64,000 bases of DNA from Vanessa cardui. Lineage: Eukaryota; Arthropoda; Insecta; Lepidoptera; Nymphalidae. The notes below the pieces were generated by a model. The model searched no databases. It saw only the letters and a program-made list of their open reading frames with translations, and was not told where the DNA came from. Below are positions 52,101 to 63,654 of this stretch, piece after piece. Positions within the stretch are counted from its first letter, which is position 1. Each line of letters begins with the position of its first letter. Location: positions 7,440,001 to 7,504,000 of the forward strand of contig NC_061127.1 in the NCBI RefSeq assembly GCF_905220365.1, written 5' to 3'. A program made the translations under genes and the position numbers.

Positions 52101-52291
52101 CACATGAATACATAATACAGAATATAAATTTGTATTTTCTTTCGTAAATATAAGAAATAATTTATACTCGCAAAATATTTATCGCTCACATTCCACCGTA
52201 GAGCTTCGCTGTAAGCGAGAATTGCTTTCTCGAATTGCTCCAAGCGCTGCAAGTAATTTCTGCCGATGGAAATGTTATCTTCAATGTACAT
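41024..52291 (-). CDS. ODAD4: ODAD4/TTC25-like outer dynein arm docking TPR protein
   Basis: Eleven exons in descending order: 52291-52190, 51185-51092, 50430-50273, 48323-48177, 47602-47396, 46972-46670, 46175-46039, 45378-45233, 44855-44689, 41888-41737, 41171-41024. Phases agree throughout and give 586 codons plus TGA, somewhat shorter than vertebrate ODAD4 (about 670 residues from memory). N-terminal TPRs (residues 1-118), a helical middle (IYARER-like RRPLYAARAIEAAARARL) and C-terminal TPRs (RCYALHELGRLLADTKQAHR; LNATFLLARCHILQNN) follow the TTC25 order. The family helps dock outer dynein arms on ciliary and sperm axonemes. The start ATG at 52291 has an in-frame stop just upstream. The exon 7 donor (AA/GTTAGG) is weak but fixed by phase. 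Another axonemal TPR protein is the main alternative. Confidence 0.8.
41305..41410 (+). repeat. Dispersed repeat J, copy 2
   Basis: AGTTTCTTGCCGGTTCTTCT and CGGTAGAATCTACTTTCCGA are the reverse complement of the copy at 27235. Confidence 0.5.
41916..42090 (+). mobile_element. SINE-A head and middle, 3' truncated
   Basis: GCCGAGATGGCCCAGTGGTT through GATGAAACCTGCATGTATC. It starts 28 bases from ODAD4 exon 10 on that gene's upstream side. Confidence 0.75.
42659..42941 (+). mobile_element. SINE-A copy with 9-bp target duplication
   Basis: Missing a short piece of the head. The rest is intact and ends in a GTT repeat. Flanked by CTTATAAGT at 42650-42658 and 42942-42950. Confidence 0.87.
43065..43300 (+). 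mobile_element. SINE-B copy, diverged
   Basis: GGTTGGTGGTGGCTTTGTG, TAGGTACCACCCACTC and TGTGTACCGTCTTAAAGGG in family order. Confidence 0.7.
43672..43880 (+). mobile_element. LINE 3'-end fragment, copy 2
   Basis: Nearly identical to 21363-21560 (GGATCAGAATTGCGATTCAA; GGTCAAGATTTACATAG). Short forward frames here read PRGSELRFNGEMLLAFLPP, but the frame is too short to be a gene. Confidence 0.55.
45425..45650 (-). mobile_element. SINE-B copy in ODAD4 intron
   Basis: Reverse orientation. The tail-proximal part is missing up to GGCAATGACGCTGTAAG; the remainder runs to CTACCATCAAGT. It lies between exons 7 and 8. Confidence 0.78.
46287..46602 (-). mobile_element. SINE-A copy with 12-bp target duplication
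   Basis: Reverse SINE-A flanked by CTTTTAGTTTAA at 46275-46286 and 46603-46614. It lies in the ODAD4 intron between exons 6 and 7. Confidence 0.88.
46670..48323 (-). CDS. ODAD4: ODAD4 exons 4-6: helical middle region
   Basis: Residues 119-337. Exon 4 (48323-48177) has clean borders and no early ATG. Exon 5 carries KYLEQMAHDKYFLTTLCKD, aligning with the vertebrate KEYLEKLLLDEDL block. Exon 6 carries RRPLYAARAIEAAARARLSR and HDTAKCLEAAEFGMEQI, aligning with the IYARERDRKLMQE region. All three exons are phase 0 at both ends. Confidence 0.8.
49070..49275 (-). mobile_element. SINE-A tail fragment split by a family D insertion
   Basis: ACAGCCTGTAAATTA at 49071-49085 resumes as CCTGTAAATTACCCACAGCT at 49244 and on to GGGCTAAGGCCTTA. 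The interruption is the family D element at 49086-49243. Confidence 0.8.
49086..49243. mobile_element. Family D foldback element with 11-bp duplication
   Basis: 158 bp starting TATAAGATTTTAAATTAACA. Inverted arms ATTAATTTCGGGATATTTAC and TACATATCCCGAAATTAAT enclose a loop with GTGCTCGATATTTCGACATG. Flanked by CCTGTAAATTA at 49075-49085 and 49244-49254, a duplication of SINE-A sequence. Confidence 0.83.
50273..52291 (-). CDS. ODAD4: ODAD4 exons 1-3: N-terminal TPR repeats
   Basis: Residues 1-118. Helical repeats include FEKAILAYSEALRWN, AKATHYAGALEDAARAR and YEKCEFERALVLAYRGQRL, three TPR-like units at the expected 34-residue spacing. Exon 1 must stop at AAT/GTGAGC: the later GTATAA would put exon 2 out of frame. 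Confidence 0.8.
50593..50720 (-). mobile_element. Decayed SINE-B fragment
   Basis: TTGTAGGCTTGCGAAACGAC, CCATAGACATTGGCGCTG and AAGTTGTTATGTCCCTT match the reverse SINE-B 3' half with many changes. Confidence 0.5.
50983..51050 (-). mobile_element. SINE-A tail fragment
   Basis: ACAGTCTGTAAATTTCCCAC through GGCTAAGGCCTCCTCTTCC, then cut off. It lies 40 bases from ODAD4 exon 2 on its downstream side. Confidence 0.7.
51802..52070 (+). mobile_element. SINE-B copy with internal duplication
   Basis: The 5' part occurs twice in tandem: GGTAGAGATTTGGGAAAC...GCCAAACAGTATTT, then GGAAGAGATTTGTGCAAT...GCCAAACAGTATTT. The rest of SINE-B follows in diverged form. Confidence 0.65.
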
Positions 52292-52829
52292 GGCAATCGT
52301 TTTATCATTTCATCACACTTCAAAATGGATTAATACGGCTTTAAGTAATTAGACGATACGTTGTACAAAACGTACGTAATCATGTTACATTTTAATTAAG
52401 TTGAAAATTTAATACAACGTGTGTGATATTTAATAATTATAAGAAATTTATGCTATGTTATTAAAACGAGAATAAGGTATGGTCTTTGTTTCGATTTCGA
52501 ATTTATTAGTTCATATACTTTTTACCCAATTTAGTTAATGTCATCAGATGTCAGCTTAGAAGGGTGAGGATCGGAAGGTCCTGGATTCGATTAAATTCAT
52601 GCAAATTTAAATTATTCGGTTATATCACCCAGGAATAAGTGACTCTAGAACTAGGCAGTGATACGCTCCCGTGGATTAAATTGTGACGCTTTTCTACGCC
52701 TGATTTCTGTTGGACTGTCGTGCCGTTTTGTGTGCCGTGCAATAATAAGGTAACAGATAGCTGTTAGCTGTTAGATAGCTGTGTATACATACGAGTATCC
52801 TATTGAGGTGTAGTTTCCACTACATTTGA

Positions 52830-52935
52830 AAATTGAAATTATAAGCACGATCGGTTAAACATCAGTGGCGCTTGTCCGAATTTGAACCCGGAATCTTTGG
52901 TTATGTTCCACGTGTTCTAACAACTGAACGTGCTG
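52830..52935 (-). mobile_element. Decayed SINE-A head fragment
   Basis: CATCAGTGGCGCTTGTCCG, TTTGAACCCGGAATCTTTGG and CACGTGTTCTAACAACTG match the reverse complement of the SINE-A head. Confidence 0.55.
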
Positions 52936-53312
52936 TACTCACGCAATAAAGGTACGTCATTTAATTTAAATGTTTATCTCTATAGCTGTAAACATCGTGA
53001 GATATAATAAATATAATAAAAAAAATTGAGACATGCATATTCATCACGGCGCGGGGAAGCAGTGTAGAGGTTTTATTTCCATATTTTCCTTAACAGGAAA
53101 GAATTTCGCAGTAGTAGTTCTCATTTACTTGAATTTCTGCTTAAAACATATACGGCATCTGGTTGGTTGAATTTAGATGGCTTTTAAAGAGTAATTGCGT
53201 ACTCGGTTCTGTAGAACATGTAGTGAAAAAAGTAGTAGTTACAGTTGGGTGAGATAATTGAATTTAGGGTCTTCCAAATTACCCAAATTCACGAATCTCT
53301 AAATCGAAATAT

Positions 53313-53620
53313 CAATTAATCAATCAACAACAGCCTGTAAATTCCCACAGCTGGGCTAAAGGCCTCCTCTCCCTTTGAGGAGAAGGTTTGGAACATATTC
53401 CACCACGCTGTTCCAATGCGGGTTGGTGGAATACACATGTGGCAGAATTTATATGTAATTTGTCACATGCAGGTTTCTTCACAATGTTTTCCTTCACCGC
53501 TGAGCACGAGATGAATTATATAGACAAATTAAGCACATGAATCAGCGGTGCTTGCCTGGGTTTGAACCCGCAATCATCGGTTAAGATGCACGTGTTCGAA
53601 CCACTGGGCCATCTCGACTC
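53313..53620 (-). mobile_element. SINE-A copy with 10-bp target duplication
   Basis: Reverse, full-length SINE-A with a CAATCAATCAA tail complement. It is flanked by ATCGAAATAT at 53303-53312 and 53621-53630. Confidence 0.88.
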
Positions 53621-53667
53621 ATCGAAATATACACCCAAATTATCGGATTATACCTATAACATTTATA

Positions 53668-53760
53668 TTACGCCTAGTTTGGAATGTAGATTCTACCGAG
53701 AAAAATCTCAGTAGTTAGTCTTTTAACAATAAAACAATTTAATTAAATACAATTGAACTA
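53668..53760 (-). repeat. Dispersed repeat J, copy 3
   Basis: GATTCTACCGAGAAAAATCT and CAGTAGTTAGTCTTTTAAC, same orientation as the copy at 27235. Confidence 0.5.
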
Positions 53761-54672
53761 TAACCTAATCCGTCGAGTAGGAAATGAATTCAAACAAAAA
53801 ATGCCATGAAAACTCTTTGGTGATTTGCTGATTCACGTGTTCCTAACACAAGGTTATCTCGAATGAATTTATAAAGTAAATATGACATAATATACATCTG
53901 TGTACTTTTATATCTTTACTTTTACTTGTTTATAAAAATGAAATGAAAAATTTTTAATTGTATTATAGCTTAGCTTAGCTGCAAATGTATTTTTTCATTT
54001 ATGTTTCTTTGTAGACTCTTGCATAAACGTTTGTTCTCTTTGAATGTTTGTTTTTCATTACCACTTACCCTCTCTCGCGATACACTGTCACTGCATTGCA
54101 TATTGGCCTTTCTTCAAGTTCTAGCTTTTTTCTCATATTTATTTCGAAATTGCTTTATAAAAACAGTTTGATAGTTTTTAATCCAGTAAATGCGTCAGTT
54201 TGCTAAGTATTTAGAAACAATATTTTTCTCTTATAATCTAGTCGGCTACGATGCTCTATTTATTGCCCATAAATATCTTGTACGATAACGTTCATAATAT
54301 TTAATTTTTGAAGGTCTACCTATAAAAATATTTAATTTTTCGTGCAATACTAATTGTTTTTAAAATCTTTTATAAAGACTTAAAGTATCGAGTCAAATAC
54401 TTTACACCTGTTAAATATATAGTAGCGACATTTCGCTTATCGACATGAGCCAAAATAATATGTGCGAATTCCTATTAACAACTTACAGCTACTTCACTGG
54501 TACAGGTCCTCCACGTTACTAGTCGCTGTTTAAAATAAAAAAAAATGACTGAAATCTATCAATAAACCATTCTGTTTCCTTCTTACTCTTCATAGAAGAT
54601 TATTTTATTTCGAATATAGTTGGTGTTTTGATATTAATAGAACTGGAATCTTACTCACACATACGCAGCACC

Positions 54673-54674
<2 letters not shown>

Positions 54675-54714
<40 letters not shown>
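54675..54714. repeat. (TA)20 microsatellite
   Basis: An uninterrupted run of 20 TA units. Confidence 0.98.
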
Positions 54715-54716
<2 letters not shown>

Positions 54717-56554
54717 TTTATACACATAGATCCCCAAAATATTTAATAATTCGAGTTACGCTCTGTAATGCGCATTTCAGTTCTAAATTCACACAGTCCC
54801 TAGTATTCATGAATTATATTGCAGGGTCCGTAGTTTCAGCGTCGACCCTTCAATTCATGATGGTAGACTTGGCTCAATTTACTACGTGAGCCCTTTGCTC
54901 TTGTATAAATAACTAGTATAACCTCTGTGTCTGTAAACCTGCAGTAAACCTTTATGTCCTCTTTAAATATAAAATACTAAGTCACGTTATGCTCTCTACG
55001 TTTTGGTTTACAGAGTGACTTCGAAGCGTCACAAAATAGTTACCTAACGTTGGTACATCATAGAGATAAACAAATTTCAAATGTAATCTAAAATATTGCA
55101 CCGAATATCGTGCTAGCTATACAAATAAATTTATAAACGTAGGTACATACATACATACATTTACATCGTTTTCATTTTAAATACATAGTTTCACCAATTC
55201 ATTCAAAGTTAGTATCATAATATTGCAGCATACTTCACGACCAATCAGATTAGAGGGTCGGCGTCGAGCGTCACCTAGGCGCCATGTTAACATTTTGGCG
55301 CGAATTGGAGAAATACGTCCGTAATACGAATAGAAGCTAGATCAGAGGTATGAAATAACTAGCCGTGCCCGCGACTTCATGCGCTTTTAAATTTTGAATA
55401 GTATTTGGACATTAAATTATAGCTTTATTATTAATTTTCATATACTGTAATATAATTATTACATCAGCTATCTGCCAGTGAAGGTCCCGACGAAATCGGT
55501 CCAGCCGATTAGCCGAAACAAACAGACAAAACTTATAAAAATATTATTTCGGTATTTCTAACACGTATTAATACATATACATTAATTTTTAGACAGTTAT
55601 ATTAATATTACAAACAAACTCTGGGATTTTATTGTATGTACCTATTAGATGATGTTGAGTCAAGTTACATCGGAATTGTGAGCCGTTTTTCGATTGTAAT
55701 TCTCTGATTAGTTAATATGAAGTAATAATCGTGAATATATTAACAATTATAAAACTTTCAATAAATTGTACGAAACATTTATTATTCAACACAAGACCTG
55801 TACTAATAATTATGTCAAAAAGGATAATAGTGTTCTCTTGCAGTCAACCTTAAGTAAAACAAAGAAAATATTGTGCAAATATTATATTAGAAAAATTTAA
55901 ATAAACACAGCAACAATACGCAAGCTGAAAATAATTGCGACAAAAATGAACTTACATTTTTTGTTATAACGAGAAAAAAACAAAACAAATGAACGACTCA
56001 CGGGGGAAACTAAATGATGAAAGAAATTGTATACAAAGAGTTTGTTGTGTACGTTGTAGTAAGAAAACTCTTAACCTCGTACTTAAGTGACTTTATAGTG
56101 ATCTCTTTTCTTCCGTCAATTGGAAGTTTCAAAGGCTTATAATCTTAGCGTCAACGTGTCTACAATGAATATATTATGAACGATAAAATGAAACAGTTTA
56201 CTAGCAGAAGAAATTTTGCACGATGCCAAGCGATCAATGTAAATTTTAGGAATACTGAATTTGCTTCATAACAAATTTTATTTAATTTATTCATCAAATT
56301 TGATCCATTAGTTTGATGATAGATGATGACGAGCAAAAGGGCAACAGGCAGACAGACAGACAGAGTTACTTTCACATTTAAAATATTAGTATAGGTTATA
56401 CTCACTGCAACGTTAATAATTTGTTAAAAATATCCTTCCAAAAAAAAAGTAGCCAAAGTACATAACTTTTAAAAACTATGCCAATGTTTGAAATTCTTAC
56501 GAATTCGTATTATTTGGACGAAGAATTTATTTTGTATTATTATGAAATAGTTAT

Positions 56555-57100
56555 CGGCTAGGGGATGTAAGGGGGCGCAAACTACACCTTAGTGCCCCAA
56601 GCCAACCTCCCCTGCCCACGGTGCATCCTGCCGACCAGCAAACGAGGCTCTGGCGACCGACTGGCGGTATAACCATCAACAAAATAGGCGTAGCTAAATA
56701 CCACAGGCCGATGACGGGCAGCAGCGTCACCGGTGCGAGAAGCTACGTCCTGCGATCGCCAACCCACCTGCCCAGCGTTACGATTATGGGTAATATCCTC
56801 CACATGCAGCACTCACGCAAGCCACGGCCTCCAGTTCCCGGCAGCCCCGCTATTATATCATGGTGGCGACGATGGTAACGGCGGGACGGGGGGGGGGGGT
56901 GCTAAGAATCACCGGGCTACGGGAGGCCACCGCAACCGACTGACCCTGGCGACGTACAATGGACGCACGCTACGGCTTGACTCGCATCTACCACAACTTG
57001 AGGTAGAACTTGGGAAAATTAGGTGGCACATATTAGGGCTAAGTGAAGTCCGTAGAGAGGGAGAGGACACCGTAACATCTATTTCGATACATACATAATC
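56555..57100 (+). mobile_element. RTE-type LINE, 5' end fragment
   Basis: A GC-rich island. The forward frame 56733-57098 contains LTLATYNGRTLR and WHILGLSEVRREGEDTV, the first motifs of the AP-like endonuclease domain of RTE non-LTR retrotransposons (the Asn of ATYN and the Glu of SEVR). The upstream part is probably LINE 5' UTR and includes a 12-G run at 56888-56899. Homology stops abruptly after about residue 50 of the domain, with no reverse transcriptase downstream. Confidence 0.75.
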
Positions 57101-57508
57101 TAAAAGCTGAATGATATAAAAGTGAATCTGGAAATTAATTGAGATCCCATTTAAGCGATGAAACGTTGCAAAGATCTTGCAAAACAGAAAGAAAAAAAAG
57201 TATCGTCTTTCAAGATGATCGGTATCGAAGTCAAATAATTTCAAACAGATATAAATCCATTTTATATTTATCTGTTCTAGATGATACGACAAACCAAGAA
57301 TGGAATACGGAATAGCGTCAGCGATAGAATAACAATAGTTTCCGATATATACTCATGATTGTCTAATACGTGATGTGAACAAACATAGCGCTTATTGCTT
57401 CATACGACAATACTAAGTCATTGTGGACATGTTCTGCTGCAAATTCTACCAAAACAAACTTTGAACAAACTTTGTGTATAAGTTACATGTATTGTATAAG
57501 TGACCTGT

Positions 57509-57650
57509 AAAGTTATTAGATTTTAAATTGACATGGTTATTTTTATTATAACAGTTATTAATTACGGGATATTAAAAATATTTTTAATATTTATCCGTTG
57601 GAGTTCGATATTCTGACATTATCTACGAATGTCTTGTTCACGATACACCG
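57509..57650 (+). mobile_element. Family D element, third copy
   Basis: TTAGATTTTAAATTGACATGG, ATTAATTACGGGATATT and GAGTTCGATATTCTGACATT with ACGAATGTCTTG follow the order of the copy at 49086. The right arm is missing. Confidence 0.6.
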
Positions 57651-59147
57651 TAAGGTTATTTATGGGTAATATATTTAAAAAATAATTCTTCAACCTGAAG
57701 TACTCATGTGCTTAATTTTTGCTTATGTAAGTTTCGGATCTCTACCTATGAGTGTATATCAATTTGATTTGAGGTAACGTCATGAAGAAGCTCTAAACCT
57801 ATTCTTCAAAAGTATGTCTTTGCCTAGCAGTAGATCATTTATCTGATCTTTATAAGTGGATATAGTAAGCAATCAGAAGATATAAAATGGAATTCGTTTT
57901 TTATTTGTGTTTCATCCACGAACAATCGCGAGTGATCAGACAACTACGCAGGATTTATAATATATAGTTCACAATTATGAGCGGAAACATATGGGCATTA
58001 TTTATTCAATCACTCTCATCATCGGCATGGTTAGCAGATCCAACACGACTGGAAAGGGTTCAGGACCAGAGCCAGTCGGACCGTAGAACCGGCTTTAGGT
58101 GTTATCCGAGGCACGGAATTGTACACAAGTTACATATCCTGGACTGCTATTGGTGGACTGGAACTGGTGTTACAACCCAAGACCTAAAGGTCTGCGGCCG
58201 TTGTCATGAAACTACAACGAGGCATACAGTGGGTGTGTAATAAAAGAAAATAACTGATAGGCCAGTTTGATTGAAAGCGTAAAAGTTAATTGAAGGCGTG
58301 CATTCAAACCTTGGCAAGCAGAATTTTCACCTGCGTAATTGGTATTTATTTATTTTATTATAAAGTAAATAAAAAGTCAAATTCATAACTCCGTATATTT
58401 TTTTATAGCTCCGTATATTTTTTTATTAAGTTACAACCTTGTTGAATTAAAATAAGAGTAAATTAAATTATCAACAGAGACAACTACAGCAAAATATTTT
58501 TATTAAAATATTTTAATTCTTTTTACTATTATTTTTAAGAGTCGTGTTATGTAGTGACAATGAATAATCTCAAAACTGTATATATATGTACATTTAGATT
58601 TATAAGTATCAAAATTGTTTATTTCGTTCTTAATATTAAAAACAATAATCAAATCAAAATACTCTTTACAAATTAAAGACGGCGCTTGTATATATAAAAC
58701 TAGCTGTGTCCAGCGGTTTTATTAAACATAATGGAATAATTAAAATCCGAAGCCTAACAATATTTACGGAAGCAAAGACAGATAATTAAAAAAAAATACT
58801 TGAAAATACTTTTTTAGAGATTTTATGTTTTTTGCTTAGGTCTGTATTAATCATATCTAAATAGCAAGTATGTAAATAAATAATATTTTCATAAGCTTTA
58901 AGTGAAATAACTTTAGATAGTGAGTCTATACCATGACGTACTACGTTACTTATACCATTTTGGAAATGAACCTGCACAGAGATATAAACATACTTTAATT
59001 ATTTGAATAGATTCATATTATATATTTATTAATGTAACACAGACTTTCCTTATAAACTAAATTGTAATACTCAAGATTGCATAAAAGCGCTTTGCGTATA
59101 TCGTAATGTAAATTTATAATTTCACATTTGATGCATATTCCTGTGTA

Positions 59148-62016
59148 TCTATACTTATAATAAATCTGTAGGGAGGTCAATTCTGTACATGAAATAATTT
59201 TCCAAAATAACTATCAGAGGTTGAAAAGGGGTCGATACTGAGGGCAAAAATGCAATCAGTAAAATTTTTGTCTGTCTGTCTGTCTGTCCATATAACCGTT
59301 ATAGAAACAAAAACTACTCGACGGATTTTAACGAAACTTGGTATAATTATTTTTCATACTCCTGAGCAGGTTATAGTATACTTTTCATCACGCTACAGTC
59401 AATAGGAGCAGAGCAGTGAAGGGAAATGGAGAAGTTACTCCACATTTTAAGCTTCTGTCGCGTGTACAACCTTAATGGTTAAAGCTACATAGAAAATGTG
59501 TATTACGGAAATGTTCTCCTTAAAATTAAGTAAAAAATATCCTATGGCAGCCTTTGTCTATCTTTTATGGTTGACTCACAACACGTGTCACTGCCAATAG
59601 GTTAGTAGTTCGAAGCTTTCTGATTATATTTGTCTATTCTTGCGTTTATAACACTCTCAATCATCCCAAATTAAAACAGTATTAACTATTCCATAAAAAA
59701 GAAGCATAGAAATCGGTACAGAAAAACCAAAGTTATACATTAAATACGCTAATAATAAAGCTATCGCACGTGAATACTAAATCTATATCTACAATATAAA
59801 TCTCTAGAGTTTGTCTGTACACTTATTTTTGTCGTAATTCGTCATAAGTATTCTTTTTTGATTGACTGACATAATTTTTACCATTTTTGACATTTTTGTC
59901 TGTCTGTATGTTCTGCTATAACTCGAGAACAGATGCACCGGTCTTTATAAAAATTGGTATACAGGAAAAACATGTGCTTGCGCAAATGATAGGATATCTA
60001 TATACAAAAGTGGATGTGTTTGTATGTGTGTCATCGATAAACTCAAAAACTATTTGATCGAACATTAAGATTAAATGAATAAAGAGATTATGCTGTCCCC
60101 ATTGATGTAACTCGCCACCAGGTAGCGCTGAGATATAAATATATCTGGACCGTTCAACCGATATTATTTCGCGTATATTTTTTCACGGAGAAAGTGATTA
60201 TTTCATCCGTATCATTAAAAATAACCAACAGATGGCCCTTACAAGTATCACGTTGCATTTCTATGCCGATCAACCGATAAGTATAAAATATGAAACAAAA
60301 AATGCAAATCATTAATCATCATTGAATCAAATAATTTATATAAAAAGAAAATACCATGCCATTGAAGAAACAAAATATCGGAACATCAACAATATATGCG
60401 CAGCGTCATCCAAAAGAGCTACGGAAACAACACACCAACAAGAAATACGTTTAGAAACAAATAGAATCCGAATTTCTACTTTGAGAGTTGCCAAAACAGT
60501 TAGTCAACGTAATGATCAAGTTCAGATCTTCGAAAAAGCATCTTCATTAAGAGATACTGAGAAACCTGACGAGCGAGCCCAACGACTGGATGATCAACGA
60601 TTAAAATAGACTAAGTCAAAAACTAGAACCAATCTCAATAAATCCCGATGTGATCATTGGTTCAATAAATATAGTATGCCCATATGTCTCGCTATGATGT
60701 TTAAAATAAACTGCTTAGTGCTACTCCACTGGCAAAATGTATTTACCACAACTGGTTGAACCACCAGAACTTCTTCTACAAATTACAATTCTTGCTTTGA
60801 AATGACATCATTTGTAGCAACAAATATTGTGCAATACAATAATTTCGCTTCTAAATTTAAAGTGTATCATATGATTGGTTCACTTCTTCCAGTATCTAAA
60901 TAAAATCTCCAGTTTCTGGACATTTATTCCATGGAAAACGTAGAAAAAGATTGATCTTCGATGCATGTTCAGTACCACAACTAATCGAGAAATCATCGAT
61001 AAATTTAGGATTATGCTTTATGAAAATAAATGTTTAGTTAAAGATTTTAAAACTGCTTTAGAAGATGATTGTGACAAATGATTCAAAGTCATTATCAATG
61101 CAGATAGAACGCCATTGAATGCAGAACATGAAATTCGTTTTAATGCTGCCGTAGCTCCTGAAGTCACAGCTGTAGTTTTTCGTACAGAAATTACAAAACG
61201 AGGTATTGTTATCACTAAGCGACACAAAAACAATCAAGGTGTCGCTGAAACACATCAATCGTATGACAATTATTACAATTATCCAATTATGTTTAAGCAA
61301 GCAGAAAATGGATATCATCTCGGACCGTATGAAAATATTCTCACGACAGGCTCTGTGACATCGAAGAGTTAGTTGCTAGATTTTTTTGCCTATCGCAGAA
61401 TGATTAAAGATAATAAATAATCAATCTAACCATATTCTGAAGTGTCGTCACCGTTTTAACAATTAATTGTTGACATGTACGCTATGGTCGAGAACGAACG
61501 ATTAAACTACATTCGATACAACCAATCGAAACTCTGAGCCAAAGAGTACATTTATTTACGAGATACAATATCGAATGATATAGTATCTCCTGATATTGGA
61601 CAAAGATCTTCGTACAGTAGAAGTCCAAGACATATGCACGAATACGCTCAGGATGCTTTGACGTACGTTCGCAAGTATTGAGTAGGTTGTAAATGTAATA
61701 ACATCGATATTCGATAGAACCGGATGAAAGGACGTGTTGGTTTGAAGCAAACTTTTACAGACTATAGAAATTTAATAAAAAATGTCATCATACCTATAGA
61801 ACATCGTATGAGTTGATTGATGGGTGTTATGACCAATCTGCAGCCTACGAATATTTTTTTTTTTAAGAATTTGATTAGATCTCGCATGTTTTTATCTCTT
61901 TATTTGTTACTTATTTATTTGTACACTGTTGATGATCAGTAATTAAGTGCAAAATTAAAAATTAAAAATTTATTTTTCTGCGACTAATGCCCAGCGAAGC
62001 GGGCGGGTATAGCTAG
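59148..62016 (+). mobile_element. Decayed Helitron with Rep/helicase remnant
   Basis: The 3' end is a hairpin GCCCAGCGAAGCGGGC followed by GGGTATAG and CTAG at 62013-62016, just before a T: the classic Helitron terminus. Three 5'-like starts (TCTATACTTATAATA at 59148, TCTATATCTACAATA near 59784, TCTATATACAAAAGT near 59997) leave the true 5' end open. The forward frame 61115-61372 reads HEIRFNAAVAPEVTAVVF and VAETHQSYDNYYNYPIMF, matching the Helitron-like N-terminal domain. Further along, SPRHMHEYAQDALTYVRKY appears in another frame. Frameshifts and stops show the protein is dead. The Arg/Glu-rich frame 60322-60609 fits the N-terminal region of such proteins. Confidence 0.78.
61115..61372 (+). 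pseudogene. Helitron-like N-terminal domain fragment
   Basis: 85 codons open, preceded and followed by frame breaks. Key block RGIVITKRHKNNQGVAETHQ then SYDNYYNYPIMF and GYHLG. The helicase part of the protein is not present. Confidence 0.75.
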
Positions 62017-62589
62017 TTTTACATAATATTATTTGATAAATTATAACAAATTCAGAGTAATTATGTGGTGGCATTTCATTAAAGTTAGTAATTACCACAG
62101 CTATGTACTCATATTGTTAATTCGTTCGGCTTTTAAGTATTAATAATTTGTACTGTCATTTTCATCCTTCTGTAGTTTCTATAAACAATAGAATAGAAAC
62201 GATGCTAGCTAATTCGATAAACGAAGTTTTGTTTTTGTAACAAAAATGATTTATCCGATATTAATATGTTAAAAAAGGGTTTAACCGATTTCGACTGAGA
62301 GCAATTAACTGCCACTATCGGAAGGGTCTCCATCATTTATATTTTTTTATTTTTTATTTAATCAGTTTTAAAGAAAAAGGTTTCGCTTAAATGTAGGTAT
62401 ATGGTGAAATGTCAAATCCTCTGCAACAAAAGTGGTTAGTTGCCTAACAACACAAAATTTATCTTCATGTTTTGAATTAAAAAAACGAATTGATTACATA
62501 CATCTCTAACGTATATCGACATAATAAAACTCATTTTAAAATTAATTGTTGTCATATTTTTCCCAAAACGTAGTTTTTATTTTCATTTT

Positions 62590-62690
62590 TATAGGTGGCA
62601 AACGAGCAGGAGGGCCCATTGGAAAGTTACTGCCACCTTCAATCATTTGCCACAGAAACATCAGGGAGAATTGAAGGCGTATTTCCACTT
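62590..62690 (+). repeat. Fragment of another dispersed repeat
   Basis: GTGGCAAACGAGCAGGAGGG and TTACTGCCACCTTCAATC resemble a repeat widespread in Lepidoptera (from memory). Only one copy is in the window. Confidence 0.4.
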
Positions 62691-63123
62691 GTTAATATTA
62701 TATTATTTATAATATTTATTGTTTAATATTTTATTTGATTATTATTATAACAATAAATATTGTAATATACCGTTCAGACAGAAAAAAAAGACAGCGCACT
62801 ATCATAAATTCGTTAATTTTTAAAAGAAAAGCCCTTTTTATATTCCCCTTAAAATTGTTCATTGCTCTTTATGGTGGCCATAAATCCAGTCTCAAGTACG
62901 CAAAGCCTTTAAAAATGTAAATTTACAAAGCAACAGACTAAACAAACGCATGTAAATAGAGCCATACTTCCTTAATAACAAGTTTGCCTTCAGCGTTATA
63001 ATTACGTATTTTAGGAAAATTCTTAAACCCTTTTAGTATAAAGGGTTAAAAACCTTTAGAAAAAACAATCTTCATTTTTAAACTTTATGAATAATAGCGC
63101 TTAGAAAGCCATTAAATCAGTAA

Positions 63124-63425
63124 CAGTAACAGCCTGTAAATTTCCCACTGCTGGGCCCAGGCCTCCTCTCCCACTAAGGAGAGAGTTTTGGAACATATTC
63201 CACCAAGCTGTTCCAATTCGGGTTAGTGGAATGCACATGTGGCAGAATTTCGATGAAATTAGACACATGCAGGTTTTCTAACGATGTTTTTCTACCGCCG
63301 AACACGAGATGAATTGTAAACACAAATTAAGCACATACATACATATAGTAATGCTTGCCTGGGTTCGAACCCGCAATCATCGGTTAAGATGCACGCGTTC
63401 TAACCATTGGACCACCTCAGCTCTG
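63124..63425 (-). mobile_element. SINE-A copy with 12-bp target duplication
   Basis: Reverse, full-length SINE-A with a CAGTAACAGTAACAG tail complement. It is flanked by TAGAAAGCCATT at 63112-63123 and 63426-63437. Confidence 0.88.
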
Positions 63426-63654
63426 TAGAAAGCCATTGTGATATTATTATTGCTCAAATCTTTGATAATAACCGATCTTGGCAGATGTCTCTTCGAATCA
63501 CGATGACCGCATCCGAAATATTAATTGATATTTGTTACATTTCCACAATAGATACAAAATTATTATTGTAACTGAAACATTAGATATATTTCTGAAAAAC
63601 AGGGCAAGTTTATCATTATTTCGAATTACTCAAGCCTGGAAGTCCGTCAGGGAA

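Noticed and set aside
54675..54714. (TA)20 as a functional origin or promoter
   Set aside because: A plain microsatellite with no gene start nearby.
57977..58240. 87-codon plus frame with Trp/Cys residues
   Set aside because: No recognised domain, no splice support and a repeat-rich setting. It could be a degraded element, but nothing shows which.
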